Translations under genes and position numbers: made by a program
Shown: in pieces, positions 35,501 through 64,000 of the stretch
How the letters are laid out: each line of letters opens with the position of its first letter
How positions within the stretch are numbered: position 1 is the first letter of the stretch
Assembly: GCF_035582795.1 (NCBI RefSeq)
Contig: NC_134379.1
Coordinates: forward strand, 2,170,001-2,234,000
Reading direction: 5' to 3'
Source: Mycteria americana
Taxonomy: Eukaryota; Chordata; Aves; Ciconiiformes; Ciconiidae
DNA: 64,000 bases
Notes under the pieces: generated by a model
Seen by the model: the letters and a program-made list of their open reading frames with translations, nothing else
What the model was told of the DNA's origin: nothing
The model's database searches: none

Positions 35501-37530
35501 GTTAGCAACGGCGGGCGCCAGTGGTCTCAGCACCCGGCACATGGGGGTAAGAAGGGAGCTGCCCTGCCGGACCCCACTCCGGTCCCTGTCCCTTCCCCTG
35601 CCAGCAGCCTGAGCGGGGGCAACCCCAGGCTCTGCTCCTCTGCTCAGCAGGGTTTGGCCCTGGGTTAAGCTCGAGGAATAGTTTTATCCAGCCCTGGTGT
35701 AGCTCGTTTCCTCCTGCCTGTGGAAGCAGGCTGCTGTAGTGGCCTCGCAGTCCACGTCTTTCTCCCCTAGTGTGGGGGATTCAGAGCAAAGGCACCAGAG
35801 CTTGCTGTGGCCTGGTGGAAAAATCCATGGTGGGTCACCGCAGTGTGCCGCAGAGGCAACTTGGGAGAGCTGCCGGGGCCGCGGGCGAGGCAGGGTGTCA
35901 CACTCTGCCACGTCCCCCATCCCCGTGTGCCCCTTGCCGCCCGGCGTGGCAGCGCTTGCTCACGGGCCTCTCTCCAGGGCTGGGGGGGGGAGGCAGCGGA
36001 GAGCAGGGCCAGCTCTCGTCCCCTTGCAGGACGTGGGGCCGGGACCCTCGCAGACTCGGTCAGAGGCTTTCCTCAGACGCCATCCTCTGGCGCGGCCGCC
36101 GCAGCCCTCCCCTGCCAAGTGCCGTGGCATCTCTCCATGTCCTTTGTTCCCTCCCTTGCTTACAAGTCTCCGTTGATTTATGGCCGTTGCAGAGCAGCCT
36201 GACCGCAGTTCAGCTGCTTGCCCAGACCCCGGCCGGGCTGCGTGCCCTCGCCCCGGCCTGCTGGGCAGGGAGGGTTTTGGGGAGAGATCCAAGTCCCCCA
36301 TGCAGTAGGGCCCCCCTGCATTTAAACACGTGCATGGCCTTTTCTTTCACCTCCTTCCAGCCTGGGTGTGAATGAAGTGCTTTCAGGGGGAGGAGATTGC
36401 TGGGAGCCCCGCTCTCCCTGTGCATTGGTTGCAGCCCATGAAAGCATCCGAGGAATTCGCCACGGCGGTCCCTGCGCAGGGTGAGCGCAGTGAAAGCCGC
36501 CCTTTATTCCCACAGCCCTGGCCACCCGTCCCACACAGCGACGGGGCTGGAATCTGCAGAGCTGGATACGTGCTCGCGCCAGCAACGTCACCCTTAGCGG
36601 TGCCTGCGTGGGTGCCACGCTGCACCGGGGCCATTGGGAACGGGTTTTCCCTTGGCCCGCCCCGGCCAGGGTGAGCGGCCTGGGGTGAGCAGCATTAGGC
36701 GCTGCCGGGGCACAATGAAAGGATTTCCCCAGGGTTTACCAGCAAGGTTGCCGATACGCATGGTGTGACCCGAGCTTTAGCCCCGTGCTGCTTAAGCTGA
36801 GTCAGAGGAACGGAAATCCCTTCTTACACAGATATTTTTCCACAAAGTGTTCGATTACAGGTTTGGGGTTTAATCTCACGCCCATCTCGCGCAGTTTCCC
36901 GGCTGGCCACGCTGCTCGCCTGCTGCCTGCCAGGCTGCCGGGGCCGCTCCGGCAGGAAAGGACGGAGGGCTGACACCGAGCCAGGACGTGCCTCCGCTGC
37001 AGCCTGCACACAGGCGGCTGGCGCCCAGCCCAGAACATGGCTCTGGAAAAAAATAAATGCCTTTTTTGTTTTTTGAGGAAAGCCCAGAACGCTTCCACAA
37101 GGACAAAACCTCTTCCTAAACCCGGTTTTAAAAGTCCTATCTCCTCTAAGGGACCAAAATGACCTGGCCAAAAGCGTCTGCTCCTCCGTGGCCCGTGGGT
37201 CAGCTTGGACGGGGTAAACCTGGACCCGCATTGCAAAAGCTCCCTCTGAAACTGCGGCTTGCAGGGGGACTGAGGGACAGCACCCATGTGGCCCCTTTCC
37301 AGCAGGGTCCCCACCCATGGGTGCTGGCTGTCCTGCTGGCAGGGGCTCGCTGGACCTTTTCTGCGTTGTAGTTAGCACAGGAGAAGAAACCCGCTGGGTG
37401 ACTCAGCAAGCGTCGGGTGCCAGGCCAGGGCTTTGTCACTGTCCTCCAGCAAGACTGACATGTGCAATTCAGGCAGAGCCTGGGCTGGCTAAAGGTACCG
37501 TGTTACTTAAATATTTTATAGAAAATCATT
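32511..37530. other. Intergenic DNA between DYNLL2 and HEATR6, left part
   Basis: Unique GC-moderate sequence with only short, unsupported ORFs. No repeat family, RNA gene or conserved motif cluster recognised. Confidence 0.5.
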
Positions 37531-38090
37531 AAGCAATTAAATCTGGCAGACCTCGCATCATAGAAAAAGCAGCTTGAAGTCTGTGCAGTAAACAGGGCAC
37601 CGCTTCCCGGTCGTTTGGGATGTCTTCTCGGAGTCTTAACTCCGATCCTTGTTTCAGAATAACTATAATTATCTCTTAATTGCCATTATTGTTTAACATT
37701 TTTAGCATTTGCAAGTGCAAACTGTTACAGTTTTCCATGCAGATACAATCAGTAGCCAGGGTTCACAATGAAAGCAATTAAAATCCTGTGATTATTACAA
37801 GCCTGCATGTCTATACAACAGCTTCAATCTGCATAAGTTGCCAAGACGTAGGCTAGAAACTCAGACAAATTTAGCATTTATTTAGTAACCCAGCAAAGCT
37901 ACTACCTCTCGCTGCCTCCAATGATTTGCATCTACAGCACTTTTTGGAAGGACGCGAGCGTTGAGGGGAGGGGAAAGAAAGCATTTTCTAGAATACATCC
38001 CTGAAGAATATACAGCAAAGATAAAATTATGCACATGAATTATGCATATGAATTATGATTTCACTCCTATTTTTGTTGGGATTAGCTCAT
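37531..38090. other. AT-rich island, candidate enhancer
   Basis: A 550-bp AT-rich block bounded on both sides by GC-rich DNA. It contains several homeodomain-type cores (TAATTA/CAATTA/TTAATTG, for example ATAATTATCTCTTAATTGCC), GATTTGCAT (octamer-like ATTTGCAT at about 37,923-37,930) and a 13-bp triplicate at 38,025-38,063. It looks like a conserved noncoding element; conservation was not tested. Confidence 0.35.
38025..38063. repeat. 13-bp triplicate with homeodomain and E-box cores
   Basis: AATTATGCACATG, AATTATGCATATG and AATTATGATTTCA follow each other without gaps at 38,025, 38,038 and 38,051. Each starts with an AATTA core; the first two carry the E-boxes CACATG and CATATG, and ATGCATAT resembles a POU site. 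Confidence 0.8.
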
Positions 38091-38252
38091 GTTTGGTGTG
38101 CATCCCTGGCAGGTTGCTGGCGGTTCGGCAGCTAGCAGAGCGCTCTCTCCAACTCCCAGCAGGTCACTGCGGTTTCGGGTCCCGCGTTCCCTGCTCCGCC
38201 GGCCGCAGCCTCCCGTGAGCTGCAGAGCTTGGGGATCCAGCCCAGCGATAAC

Positions 38253-38308
38253 GATGGCAGCCCCTGCTCCTTCACCCCTCTCGGGTCTGGGGCACGTAGT
38301 TTTTCTGC
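38253..38308 (+). repeat. Local duplicate, copy 1
   Basis: GATGGCAGCCCCTGCTCCTT ... GGGGCACGTAGTTTTTCTG, matching 39,360-39,411 almost base for base apart from a 3-bp indel and a few substitutions. Direct orientation, 1.1 kb apart. Confidence 0.75.
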
Positions 38309-39359
38309 GTTAATTTATGGCACTTCTTCTGAAAGCATGCAACGCATGGAAACGGATTTAGGTGTAAAACTGAAAAAGCAAGTCTGCGCTATTTTGTACA
38401 GAGGGGGAGGTGTTTGCAGGCTCTGCTGCCACCAGCCAGGCTTTGCCGGTGTCCCCGGGGTCCCCACCACCTCCTGGGGAAGGCAGACGTGGAAACATCC
38501 CAGCTTCTGCCAGCTCTGGGAAGATAAAGCCCGGGGAGAGAAGGCAAGGGGGAGGCAGTAGCAGCATTTCCAAAATCTCCGCACCAGACTCGGCTGCAGT
38601 CCCAGCGCACAGTCGATTTAAGCCACGTTAAATAAAGCCAACAGTCCTTCCATGCAGGAACAGCTTGGGAATCCAGAGCCCCGTTTCCAGGAGGGCTGGT
38701 GACCCCAACCCGCGGGTGTTTCCATCTGAAAGGAGGTTTAATGGCCCTCATTGCAGGGGAGGAATGATCCTCATTAGCCAAATCACCAGGACACCTGCAC
38801 CCAGGGCCAGGAGCAGGCTGGGCCTGAGCAAGTGGGGCTCAGGGAACCAGGTGGGGGGTCCAGGCTGGGGTGGTGCGGGCACGGGCACCCTTCCCGTGCT
38901 GGGACCACATGGGGGGCTCAGGGGGCTCGTGGATGCTCCCTGGCCGGGTCCTTCCCTTGCCATCCTGCACGCCCTGTCCCATCCCTGCGTCCCATTGCTG
39001 CTGCTGCCTTGGAGTAACATCCCTGACAACCTAGCAGTCGTTTGCATGGGAAAATGAGATCCAGAAAGTATTTCAAGTATTTGTATCTGTCCTTCAGTGA
39101 CAAACAAGCCCGGAGCCAGGACTGTTTGTCCCGTCAGCTGGCCCAAAGCTTGGGAAAACAGCCGGGAAGCCAGTGGGAGACACCTTTGGCACCAGCGCAG
39201 ATAATGCTAAGTATCAAGGCTGAATTTGCACAATGCCTTTGGGGAATGGTAAAGGCGTAGCATGGTGCAGGCAGGGGCAGTCGCTAAATCCCCCTCCCAG
39301 GGATGGAGTGCCTGCATGTGCACCTCTGCAGGCACCCCTCTGCAGCCGGGGCTCCCTGG

Positions 39360-39411
39360 GATGGCCCCTGCTCCTTCACCGATCTCGGGACTGGGGCAAG
39401 TAGTTTTTCTG
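39360..39411 (+). repeat. Local duplicate, copy 2
   Basis: GATGGCCCCTGCTCCTTCACC ends differ, but the tail CTGGGGCAAGTAGTTTTTCT matches copy 1. The origin (transposable element or segmental copy) was not recognised. Confidence 0.75.
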
Positions 39412-42400
39412 GTCCCGCTGTCCTCAGCCCGGCCGCTCTTCTGCTCCTAACCTGAGCAAGTCGCCTGAAAACCAGCATGGCTCGAGAGGACAGCACAGCT
39501 CGTGACACCGGTGTGTAACGCACGGCGATGCTCCGCAGGGCGCAGGCAAAACACGGGCGACTGGTGCGGCCACATCGACTTCCCCAGATGTAAGAGCACG
39601 TCAGAGGACCGGGGATTTTTTTAGGTTCAGGTGTTTGATCTGCTTTGAAATGCTGCGGATAGGAAGTGAAAAGTCAGTAAATTTGGACGGTCCCAGGAAA
39701 GAGGACCAAAGGCAGGACTGACGGAAACAGCAGTGTTCGGGAAAGGCTGGGATTTAACCCCCCCGAAATTCCGATCTGAGTTTTGGGCCAGTTTTTCTCC
39801 CGGAGCAATAAGATTAAGGTGAACTCTCCATTTTGGCTTTTACAGGAAGAGACACAGCTGACAAATCTGAAAGGCGAGGAGGAGGCAGGGAGAACCGGCA
39901 GCAGCTCCCAGGTCATCACTTTGTCAAAATCAGCAGGTAGCTACCGTGCCCTTGAGCTCTCCATTGTGGCTCCTGTTTAGTTTGGCTTCCCCATGGCAGC
40001 TGTCACCGTTCCTGCATTATCAAACCACCTGCCTGAATTTCAAGGATCTCATCCATATATTCAACAGGAATATCAATTTCTGGGAGCTCTTGGGGGCCTT
40101 GAGATCAGAGCAGCTAAACCGGGGATTTCTGCTGAGCTGTGCTCACACCACCAGAGCTGGAATTTCTCTTGGCTGGGATGTCTGCTGGGGGGCTGCAGGG
40201 AGGTGGGGGTTTTGTTTAAGCTGTAACCAAACAGGGTTGGAAAAATCTTGTCAGCGTTTGCCTGGCCTCGGCCCCGCTCCCTGGCACCCGGAGGAGCGTG
40301 GATCCCACTGCGAGCGACAGCGAGGGGGCCAGCCTGCCCCGCCGTCTGTCCAGGGGCGCGGCGCGGCGCTCGGCTGTCCTGGGGCTGAGCCCGCATCTCA
40401 GCAGCTTCACGGCTGGTGGGACCCAGCCCAGGAGAAACCAGCCCAAGCGATGCAGCCCCGGGAGGACGCTTTCTGCGCATGTTTTTAAGCGAAATGTGGC
40501 TCCTGAAATCAATAGAGAAGGAGATTCCTCTGCAGCCTGGGGAACCATCCTGTCCGCATTCTTCCCCGGGACCTTCAAAGGAGCTGAGGAATCCGATTCC
40601 TACTAATTTGCTTTGAAAACACCAACCTAAAATTGTAATTATGGCATGCTGTATTACAGGGGAGGAAAGAACCCACCAGCCTGTAGCTACCTTGTTTTCC
40701 TAAGACAGGAGTTCTGATGATCTATTAAGATTTACATTTTTAACAATATTATGTTGGTTAATGTTGGAAGATGTTCCTACAATTAATGAAAATTTCATAG
40801 ACTGACTGGGGAAGAGAGAGACCATTTTATGTCCCCTTCCAGATGGCCAAAACCAGCTGCTCACTTTTTTCTTTGAACTGTGATTCTAATGACTTCTCTG
40901 TCCTTTGAAGTCTGCTTCTGAGCTGCTGAACCAGATGTATTTGCATGACAGTAGCAGTTTAACAGTCGAGGACTTGTGCTATTTTCCCTCATGGCCGCTG
41001 CTGGATACCGCACGATGTTTGCTCTCATCTGGGGGTCTTGAGGGGTGAGTAAACGCGAAGGCTTGCCAGGCGCCGGTAAAACGTGTCTTGGTGTAACATC
41101 GCCGGCTTCAGTGGAGTTATTCCCTAAACCCACAGCGTCTTTACCCCACTTTCGGCTGGTTTCGTTGCTTTATAAACCCATGCAGTGGTGTCAGTCTGCT
41201 TTCAGTCACGGATTTATTAGGGCCTCACAAAAGCGAGGGCTGCTGTCAAAGCGCACGTTTCAGCACCATTTTAAAAACAGAGGACAAGAAGAAAGGAAGA
41301 GCTTGAAATAGGTATTAAGAAGTTTTAAAAATAATAAATCACAAAATAAAATGGTGACGAAAGAAACAAAACCAAAAAAGGTCCCCGAGTGTGAGTTTGG
41401 TGGAAATTTATGCCAAAGAGAGAAGTTGGGAAGGCAACACCGACATTCCTGGCTTTGAAATTTCAGACCCAAAGCAGCTCCGCCTGAGTCCGTCCACAGA
41501 TGCTGCAGAGTTGCAGAGCGGCAGCGGGTGTCAGCCAAGACCCCAGCTCCGACGCAGCCACCCCGTCGAACCCACTGACGCTGCGGGTGCGAGAAAGGCT
41601 TTCCAGGACGGAGCGAAGTGCCAGGGGGTGCTGCTGCGCGGTGGGTGCCGGGGGTCTCCCCACGCTCCATCCCGACCCGCGCTCCAGAGCTGTCTGGCGC
41701 GGTGGCAGGGTTCAAACCAGCCCACGGGCAGTGGCTGCGTTACACGGCACCCGGCTGCGCATGGGTGGGTGCAGCTCCCAGGCACCCACCCACCCGCTCG
41801 ATGAGCTTTCACACCAAAACCACACGTGCGTTTCTTCTGACAGTGATGAAGACCCTCGCACGAAGGCTCTGCCGCGGTGAAGGTGGCCACGTGCTCCTCG
41901 TTTTTACGCTGCCTCCCCGAGCACTTAGAGGCTATCAAACAGCTGCTCTCCCAGAGCGACGGCTGGGCTGGGAAGGCAAAGAGCTCTCTCAAATCATCCT
42001 CGCACAATATTAATACGTCCTACTGCTGGAGGCTGTCTCTCTGCTACTTGTTTCACTGTGCCTGCCTCGGAGGCCTGTTAGGGACTTTGGGGGAACAAAT
42101 AATAAACGGAATGATAAAGGTGAGAAGCAGAGCAATTTGCCATAACCAGACAGTCCAGGGCAAAGAAGAAAGCCAAGGCGATGGTACTGGTGGCACAGCG
42201 CGTACTTTTCTTACTCGAGGTGCTCAGTCTGGTAAGGAAATGGAAAGAAGGTAAAGCGAGGCAAACCAGAGGTAAGACAGTCTGTCAAGTGAGGCAGCGG
42301 GTCTTGGCTTTGCCTGGTTGTGACGTGGAAGGAGAGGACACTGTGCCCCGACCCCGCAGCCCTCCCGCTCCTCCCTGGGTGATGCAGATCGCCGTGTTGG

Positions 42401-43151
42401 CAGCTGCCTGCGTGCAGCAGGGCAGTAGCGCTTGGCTCGTCCCCGTTCAAGTGTATTTCCCCATCAGCTGGGGCCTTTCAGTCCTTGGCTTCTCTCCTGG
42501 GATCCTATTCACAAGGAAATGGTGGGAGACCGTCAGTTAATTTGATGTTACCCATCAGCAAGAAATTAATTCCAGGTGAGGTGCAGGTCAAATCTGGAGA
42601 AATGTCCTTAAGGCGAGCAGGTTTCTCGTCCCAACCGCGAGTCCCTTGTGTCCCCGGTGCTGAAATCTGTTATGTCCCGTGTCTGTGCCTAAACCAGGTA
42701 CAGACAGACCTGGGACAGGGCCGTAGGGGTGGGACAGGAGCAAGCAGTTACAGTTCAGCAGCCCTGGCCTGCGGTCCTAGTTCGGGCCACATCGATCACT
42801 TACTGTTGCTTTTAAAGAAATGCTGAGCGCCCATGATGGTTAAAATCTGCCCAGTCCCCCCAGACTGCTCCCCGGGAAGCCCGGCCCGTGGCTGCGCAGG
42901 GAGAACCAGGCCCAGGCTTCTGCCCCAGCCAGGGATGGCTCCGGGCGTCGTGGCCACAAAGGTGGACGGGCAGTGCCACCTACCGCGGCGCTTGCCAGCC
43001 ACCCGGCCGCTCTCGCCACGCGGGTCCCCGCGGGGCCCGGCCTCGGGTGGGGAGGTGGCGAGACACGGAGCCACGGCCACTGCCCGGGGCGGGCGTCTGC
43101 GCTTCTCCCGCCGCCCTGCGGTCACGGATTCTCTTTCCTTCCTGGGCTCAG

Positions 43152-44085
43152 CGCTGCGCGAGCGTGACACGGCTGCGAGGGTGTCGTGGCTGTGAGGGTG
43201 TCACGGCTGCGAGCGTGACACGGCTGTGAGAGTGACAGGGCTGCGAGCATGACAGGGCTGCGAGGGTGTCATGGCTCTGAGTGTGGCATGGCTGTGAGGG
43301 TGGCACGGCTGTGAGGGTGTCATGGCTGCAAGCGTGACACAGCTGTGAGGGTGTCACGGCTGTGAGGGTGTCACAGCTGTGAGGGTGTCACGGCTGCGAG
43401 CATGACACGGCTGTGACTGTGACAGGGCTGCGAGCATGACAGGGCTGTGATGGTGTCATGGCTCTGAGTGTGGCACGGCTGTGAGCGTGGCACAGCTGTG
43501 AGGGTGTCACAGCTGTAAGCGTGGCTCAGCCGTGAAGGTGGCCATGGCTGTGAGGGTGTCACGGCTGTGAGGGTGGCATGGCTGTGAGGATGCCATGGCT
43601 GTGAGGGTGTCACGGCTGTGAGGGTGTCACGGCTGCGAGCATGACACGGCTGTGAGTGTGACAGGGCTGCGAGCATGACAGGGCTGTGACGGTGTCATGG
43701 CTCTGAGTGTGGCACGGCTGTGAGCGTGGCACAGCTGTGAGGGTGTCACAGCTGTAAGCGTGGCTCAGCCGTGAAGGTGGCCATGGCTGTGAGGGTGTCA
43801 CGGCTGTGAGGATGCCATGGCTGTGAGGGTGTCACGGCTGTGAGGATGCCATGGCTGTGAGGATGCCATGGCTGTGAGGATGCCATGGCTGTGAGGGTGT
43901 CACGGCTGTGAGGGTGTCACGGCTGTGAGGATGCCATGGCTGTGAGGGTGTCACGGCTGTGAGGATGCCATGGCTGTGAGGATGCCACGGCTGTGAGGGT
44001 GTCACAGCTGTGAGGGTGTCACGGCTGTGAGGATGCCATGGCTGTGAGGGTGGCACGGCTGTGAGGGTGGCACGGCTGCGGCCCC
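43152..44085. repeat. Minisatellite, 17-bp unit, about 55 copies, with higher-order repeat
   Basis: Unbroken units of CGGCTGTGAGGGTGTCA and variants (GTGGCA, GATGCCA, GCGAGCATGACA). One unit per higher-order period is 18 bp (CAGCCGTGAAGGTGGCCA). A block of 14 units (239 bp) starting at 43,391 is repeated from 43,630 with only a few substitutions until a one-unit deletion near 43,810. The array ends about 370 bp before the HEATR6 ATG, at the edge of its CpG island. Open frames across it are artefacts of the 51-bp (3 x 17) codon period. Confidence 0.95.
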
Positions 44086-44405
44086 TGCGCCTGCTGGACA
44101 TATGCGCAGGCCTGCAGCCCCTCAGCCATGCAGAATGCCGCTCCCTGCAAACCCGCGAGGCCGGGGCCGGCTGCCTCCCTGCCCTGACACCAGCGGGCGT
44201 GCCGGGCCTGCCGCCGCGCCCCGGGGCTCCCCCCTCGCTTATTCCCACCTTCCTTCGAGGTGAAAAACTGGCCCGCGGGGCAAACGCGGGCCCCGGGGCG
44301 CAGTGCGGGGGCTCCCCGGCCGGGCTCCCTGCTTCCCCACACCGGGTTTTACCCGCCGCCCCGAGCCCGGCCCGCAGCCCGCCCGCCGCGCCCCGGGCCC
44401 CCGCC

Positions 44406-44453
44406 CCGGAAGTGCTCCCCGTTGCCATAGCGCCGCTGCCGGGAGGGCGGAAG

Positions 44454-44461
<8 letters not shown>
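44406..44461 (+). promoter_or_regulatory. ETS, RFX and YY1 sites at HEATR6 start
   Basis: CCGGAAGTG, GTTGCCATAG and AAGATGGCGGC lie within 56 bp. YY1 elements overlapping the first ATG are a recognised housekeeping-promoter arrangement, and there the start site is usually just upstream. Confidence 0.65.
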
Positions 44462-62225
<17,764 letters not shown>

Positions 62226-62354
62226 AAAGAAACGCCTGTTTCAGTGACCAATAACTTACCCTTCTGACTGGGCACAGAGAAGAAACGCACTGCTTTCACT
62301 TACACAGGGTATCCAGAAGACAAATTTCCTGTTGTTGGTATTTAATAAGTTTGA

Positions 62355-62360
62355 AATAAA
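62355..62360 (+). terminator. HEATR6: Proximal poly(A) signal of HEATR6
   Basis: AATAAA 130 nt after the stop codon (GAAATAAATTG). Confidence 0.5.
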
Positions 62361-62671
62361 TTGTTTAAATCATTCATAATGCCTGATGAAAAGATCGGTA
62401 GAACTTTTTTTTTAATATATATATTTCTGTGAGCTCTTAAGTTGTCCTCACTTGGTTTTGTCTGTACACGTAACTGTTACAGTGTCACCACGTGGAAAAC
62501 AAATGCCTTTTCCTTCTTTGTATGTTTTATAAAAACAGCCTGTTCTCAGCTTACCTAAAAGCATTTTGTTACTATTGCTGCTGCATTCAAAATCATGTTT
62601 GTAAAGGAGGGGTCTGGAAGAATTTTGTTTTTTTCTGAGCACTGCAAATGTTGTCACTCTTGTGTTCCTGC

Positions 62672-62677
62672 AATAAA
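62672..62677 (+). terminator. HEATR6: Distal poly(A) signal of HEATR6
   Basis: AATAAA in CTGCAATAAACCTAAATATG, with a T/G-containing stretch downstream; the likely main signal. Confidence 0.65.
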
Positions 62678-62699
62678 CCTAAATATGCCAATATTTGAA

Positions 62700-64000
62700 T
62701 CCTAGCTTAGAGCAAACACACTTTGCCTTTATCTGTTACGTTCCTGGTGTCTTACACAGGGCCTGCGCCTCCCTGCTCCCTTCACTCATCCTGTCTTCCA
62801 AAAACTCCCAATTCCTTGTTTCCAGGTGGGTGGTACCGTGCTGCGTAAGCCAGAAAATTCAAAGTAGGTCCTCTGAGGCTGGGATTTTGACTCTTCAAGC
62901 AGTGCTACCCCGGGGGCTCGGTCGCCTTTCTGTGGGAGGTGCAGTGACGTTCTAAACTTCATGTGGGTTTGTTTCTGAAGTTCTGTCCCCTTCCCATTCC
63001 TTCATGACGCTGCTGCTTGCTCTCTGTTTGCTATGTGCTTACTGTGCTGATAGCTGGTGGAGGACTGGGCTCTCTGATGTTGCTGGGGACAAATCAATGC
63101 CTCCAGGAATGAGCCGGCCTGGGGGGCACTTTGAGAGTTAAGTGCCTGCTGTCCTAACCTCTGGGTGGATGTTTGAACAGAGCTCAGCGCAAGCCCTGGC
63201 TGTCATAAAAGCTCTTGGGGATACAAAATTTGTCTGCTTTTGTTTTTCCATTCTTGCTGCTGGTTTCAGTGCGCCTCAAGTAGTGTGAGTATCCGAAACC
63301 CCTTCGGCGTAACGTTTGCTGGGTGCATGGGGCCGGTTCCCTGCCACCAGTGACTTCTCCCGCTGTAACGGCCTGCGGCAGGAGCAGCTCTGCCAACCTC
63401 TGGCGCGCGGTGAGGCTTGTCCCAGTGCTTTGAAAGGCTGAGCAGCTGCCTGGGACAGAGGCTGAGGAAGACAGCGGTAGACCTGAGCATCGCTGCTGGG
63501 CCCAGCACCGCCGCTGCCCTTACTGCTCCCCAGCGCCTCATGGGCCCGATCCTGGATCAGGATCACCCCTGGCTATGCTTCAAATTACAGATTTACACTT
63601 AAGCTGACACTTGCTCCTTTTCTCCCTCTTTGTACCTGTACCCATCTTTGAGTTTCCGCCATATGAATCAAACCCGTGTTTTGCAGCTGCGTTTTGGCTC
63701 TAGAAGAAATCTGTCCCGTTACCTTTGAAAGCATGACGGTGCCTGGATTTCTTGCCCGGGTTTGCCGACAGCCCTGTACCAGCCGAAATACCGGTGGTGA
63801 GGCAGCTGTGGGACTCGGTGTCCGACGTGTGGTCAGGCAGCAGACCCCAGGCGTACCAGTGCTGTGGCTGTCCCAGCAGCCCACACCCGCTGTCAGTACT
63901 GGGAGAAGGACGGCCGTTCTGAATGGAGAAACCCCTGTTGATTCAAGAATTACATTGCTTTGGAAAGAGTTTTGCCTTTGTGCACAGAATCACGTGAGCG
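62700..64000. other. Region downstream of HEATR6, no gene recognised
   Basis: Unique sequence with only short ORFs on both strands and no recognisable protein, repeat or RNA. Confidence 0.5.

Larger units (their letters stand above)
38091..43151. other. Intergenic DNA between DYNLL2 and HEATR6, right part
   Basis: Mostly GC-rich unique sequence. It includes a duplicated segment of about 55 bp (38,253-38,308 and 39,360-39,411), a short AT-rich patch at 40,615-40,830, and CpG-rich DNA from about 42,860 that grades into the minisatellite. No gene supported. Confidence 0.5.
62226..62695 (+). other. HEATR6: HEATR6 3' untranslated region
   Basis: About 470 nt, AT-rich. It contains AATAAA at 62,355-62,360 and 62,672-62,677; the second is followed by sequence of different character, so the main 3' end is probably near 62,690. 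Confidence 0.75.

Noticed and set aside
43148-44428. Minus-strand open frames encoding repetitive His/Ser/Thr/Pro peptides
   Set aside because: Direct consequence of the 17-bp minisatellite, which has a 51-bp codon period and lacks stops in this frame; no sign of a gene.

Overview
The window is nuclear DNA from a vertebrate, almost certainly a bird. It holds three orthologous vertebrate genes with classic GT-AG introns, CpG-island promoters, a CR1 LINE tail (the typical avian repeat), very few other interspersed repeats, and the GC-rich, minisatellite-laden intergenic DNA typical of an avian microchromosome. The species cannot be named from sequence alone.

Layout. (1) 1-7,150: SRSF1 on the minus strand, four coding exons between 6,283 and 4,616 giving 248 residues, with a long AT-rich 3'UTR running toward the left edge and a CpG-island promoter at about 6,290-7,150. 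(2) 7,150-24,900: intergenic. It has no gene I can support, but contains AT-rich islands that look like candidate enhancers, a 23-bp minisatellite (16.4-16.9 kb) and a probable old MIR. (3) 24,900-32,510: DYNLL2 on the plus strand, with a noncoding first exon, two coding exons (89 residues) and a 3'UTR with two candidate poly(A) signals. Intron 1 carries a 64-bp-period tandem repeat. (4) 32,510-44,400: intergenic, with an AT-rich island around 37.5-38.1 kb that includes a 13-bp triplicate, and a 930-bp array of 17-bp units directly upstream of the next promoter. (5) 44,454-62,225: HEATR6 on the plus strand, 20 coding exons reconstructed (1,166 residues), plus a phase-compatible, apparently undescribed 231-nt candidate cassette exon in intron 8. 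(6) 62,700-64,000: no gene recognised.

The three genes are housekeeping genes with unrelated jobs: splicing, a dynein light chain/hub protein, and a HEAT-repeat protein. They do not form a pathway. Their promoters share architecture: CpG islands, YY1 sites at SRSF1 and HEATR6, and ZNF143/THAP11-like motifs at SRSF1 and DYNLL2. SRSF1-DYNLL2 adjacency matches the human order as I remember it. The DYNLL2-HEATR6 adjacency does not and probably marks a rearrangement between lineages. All reconstructions come from reading splice sites and translations by eye; nothing was checked by database search.
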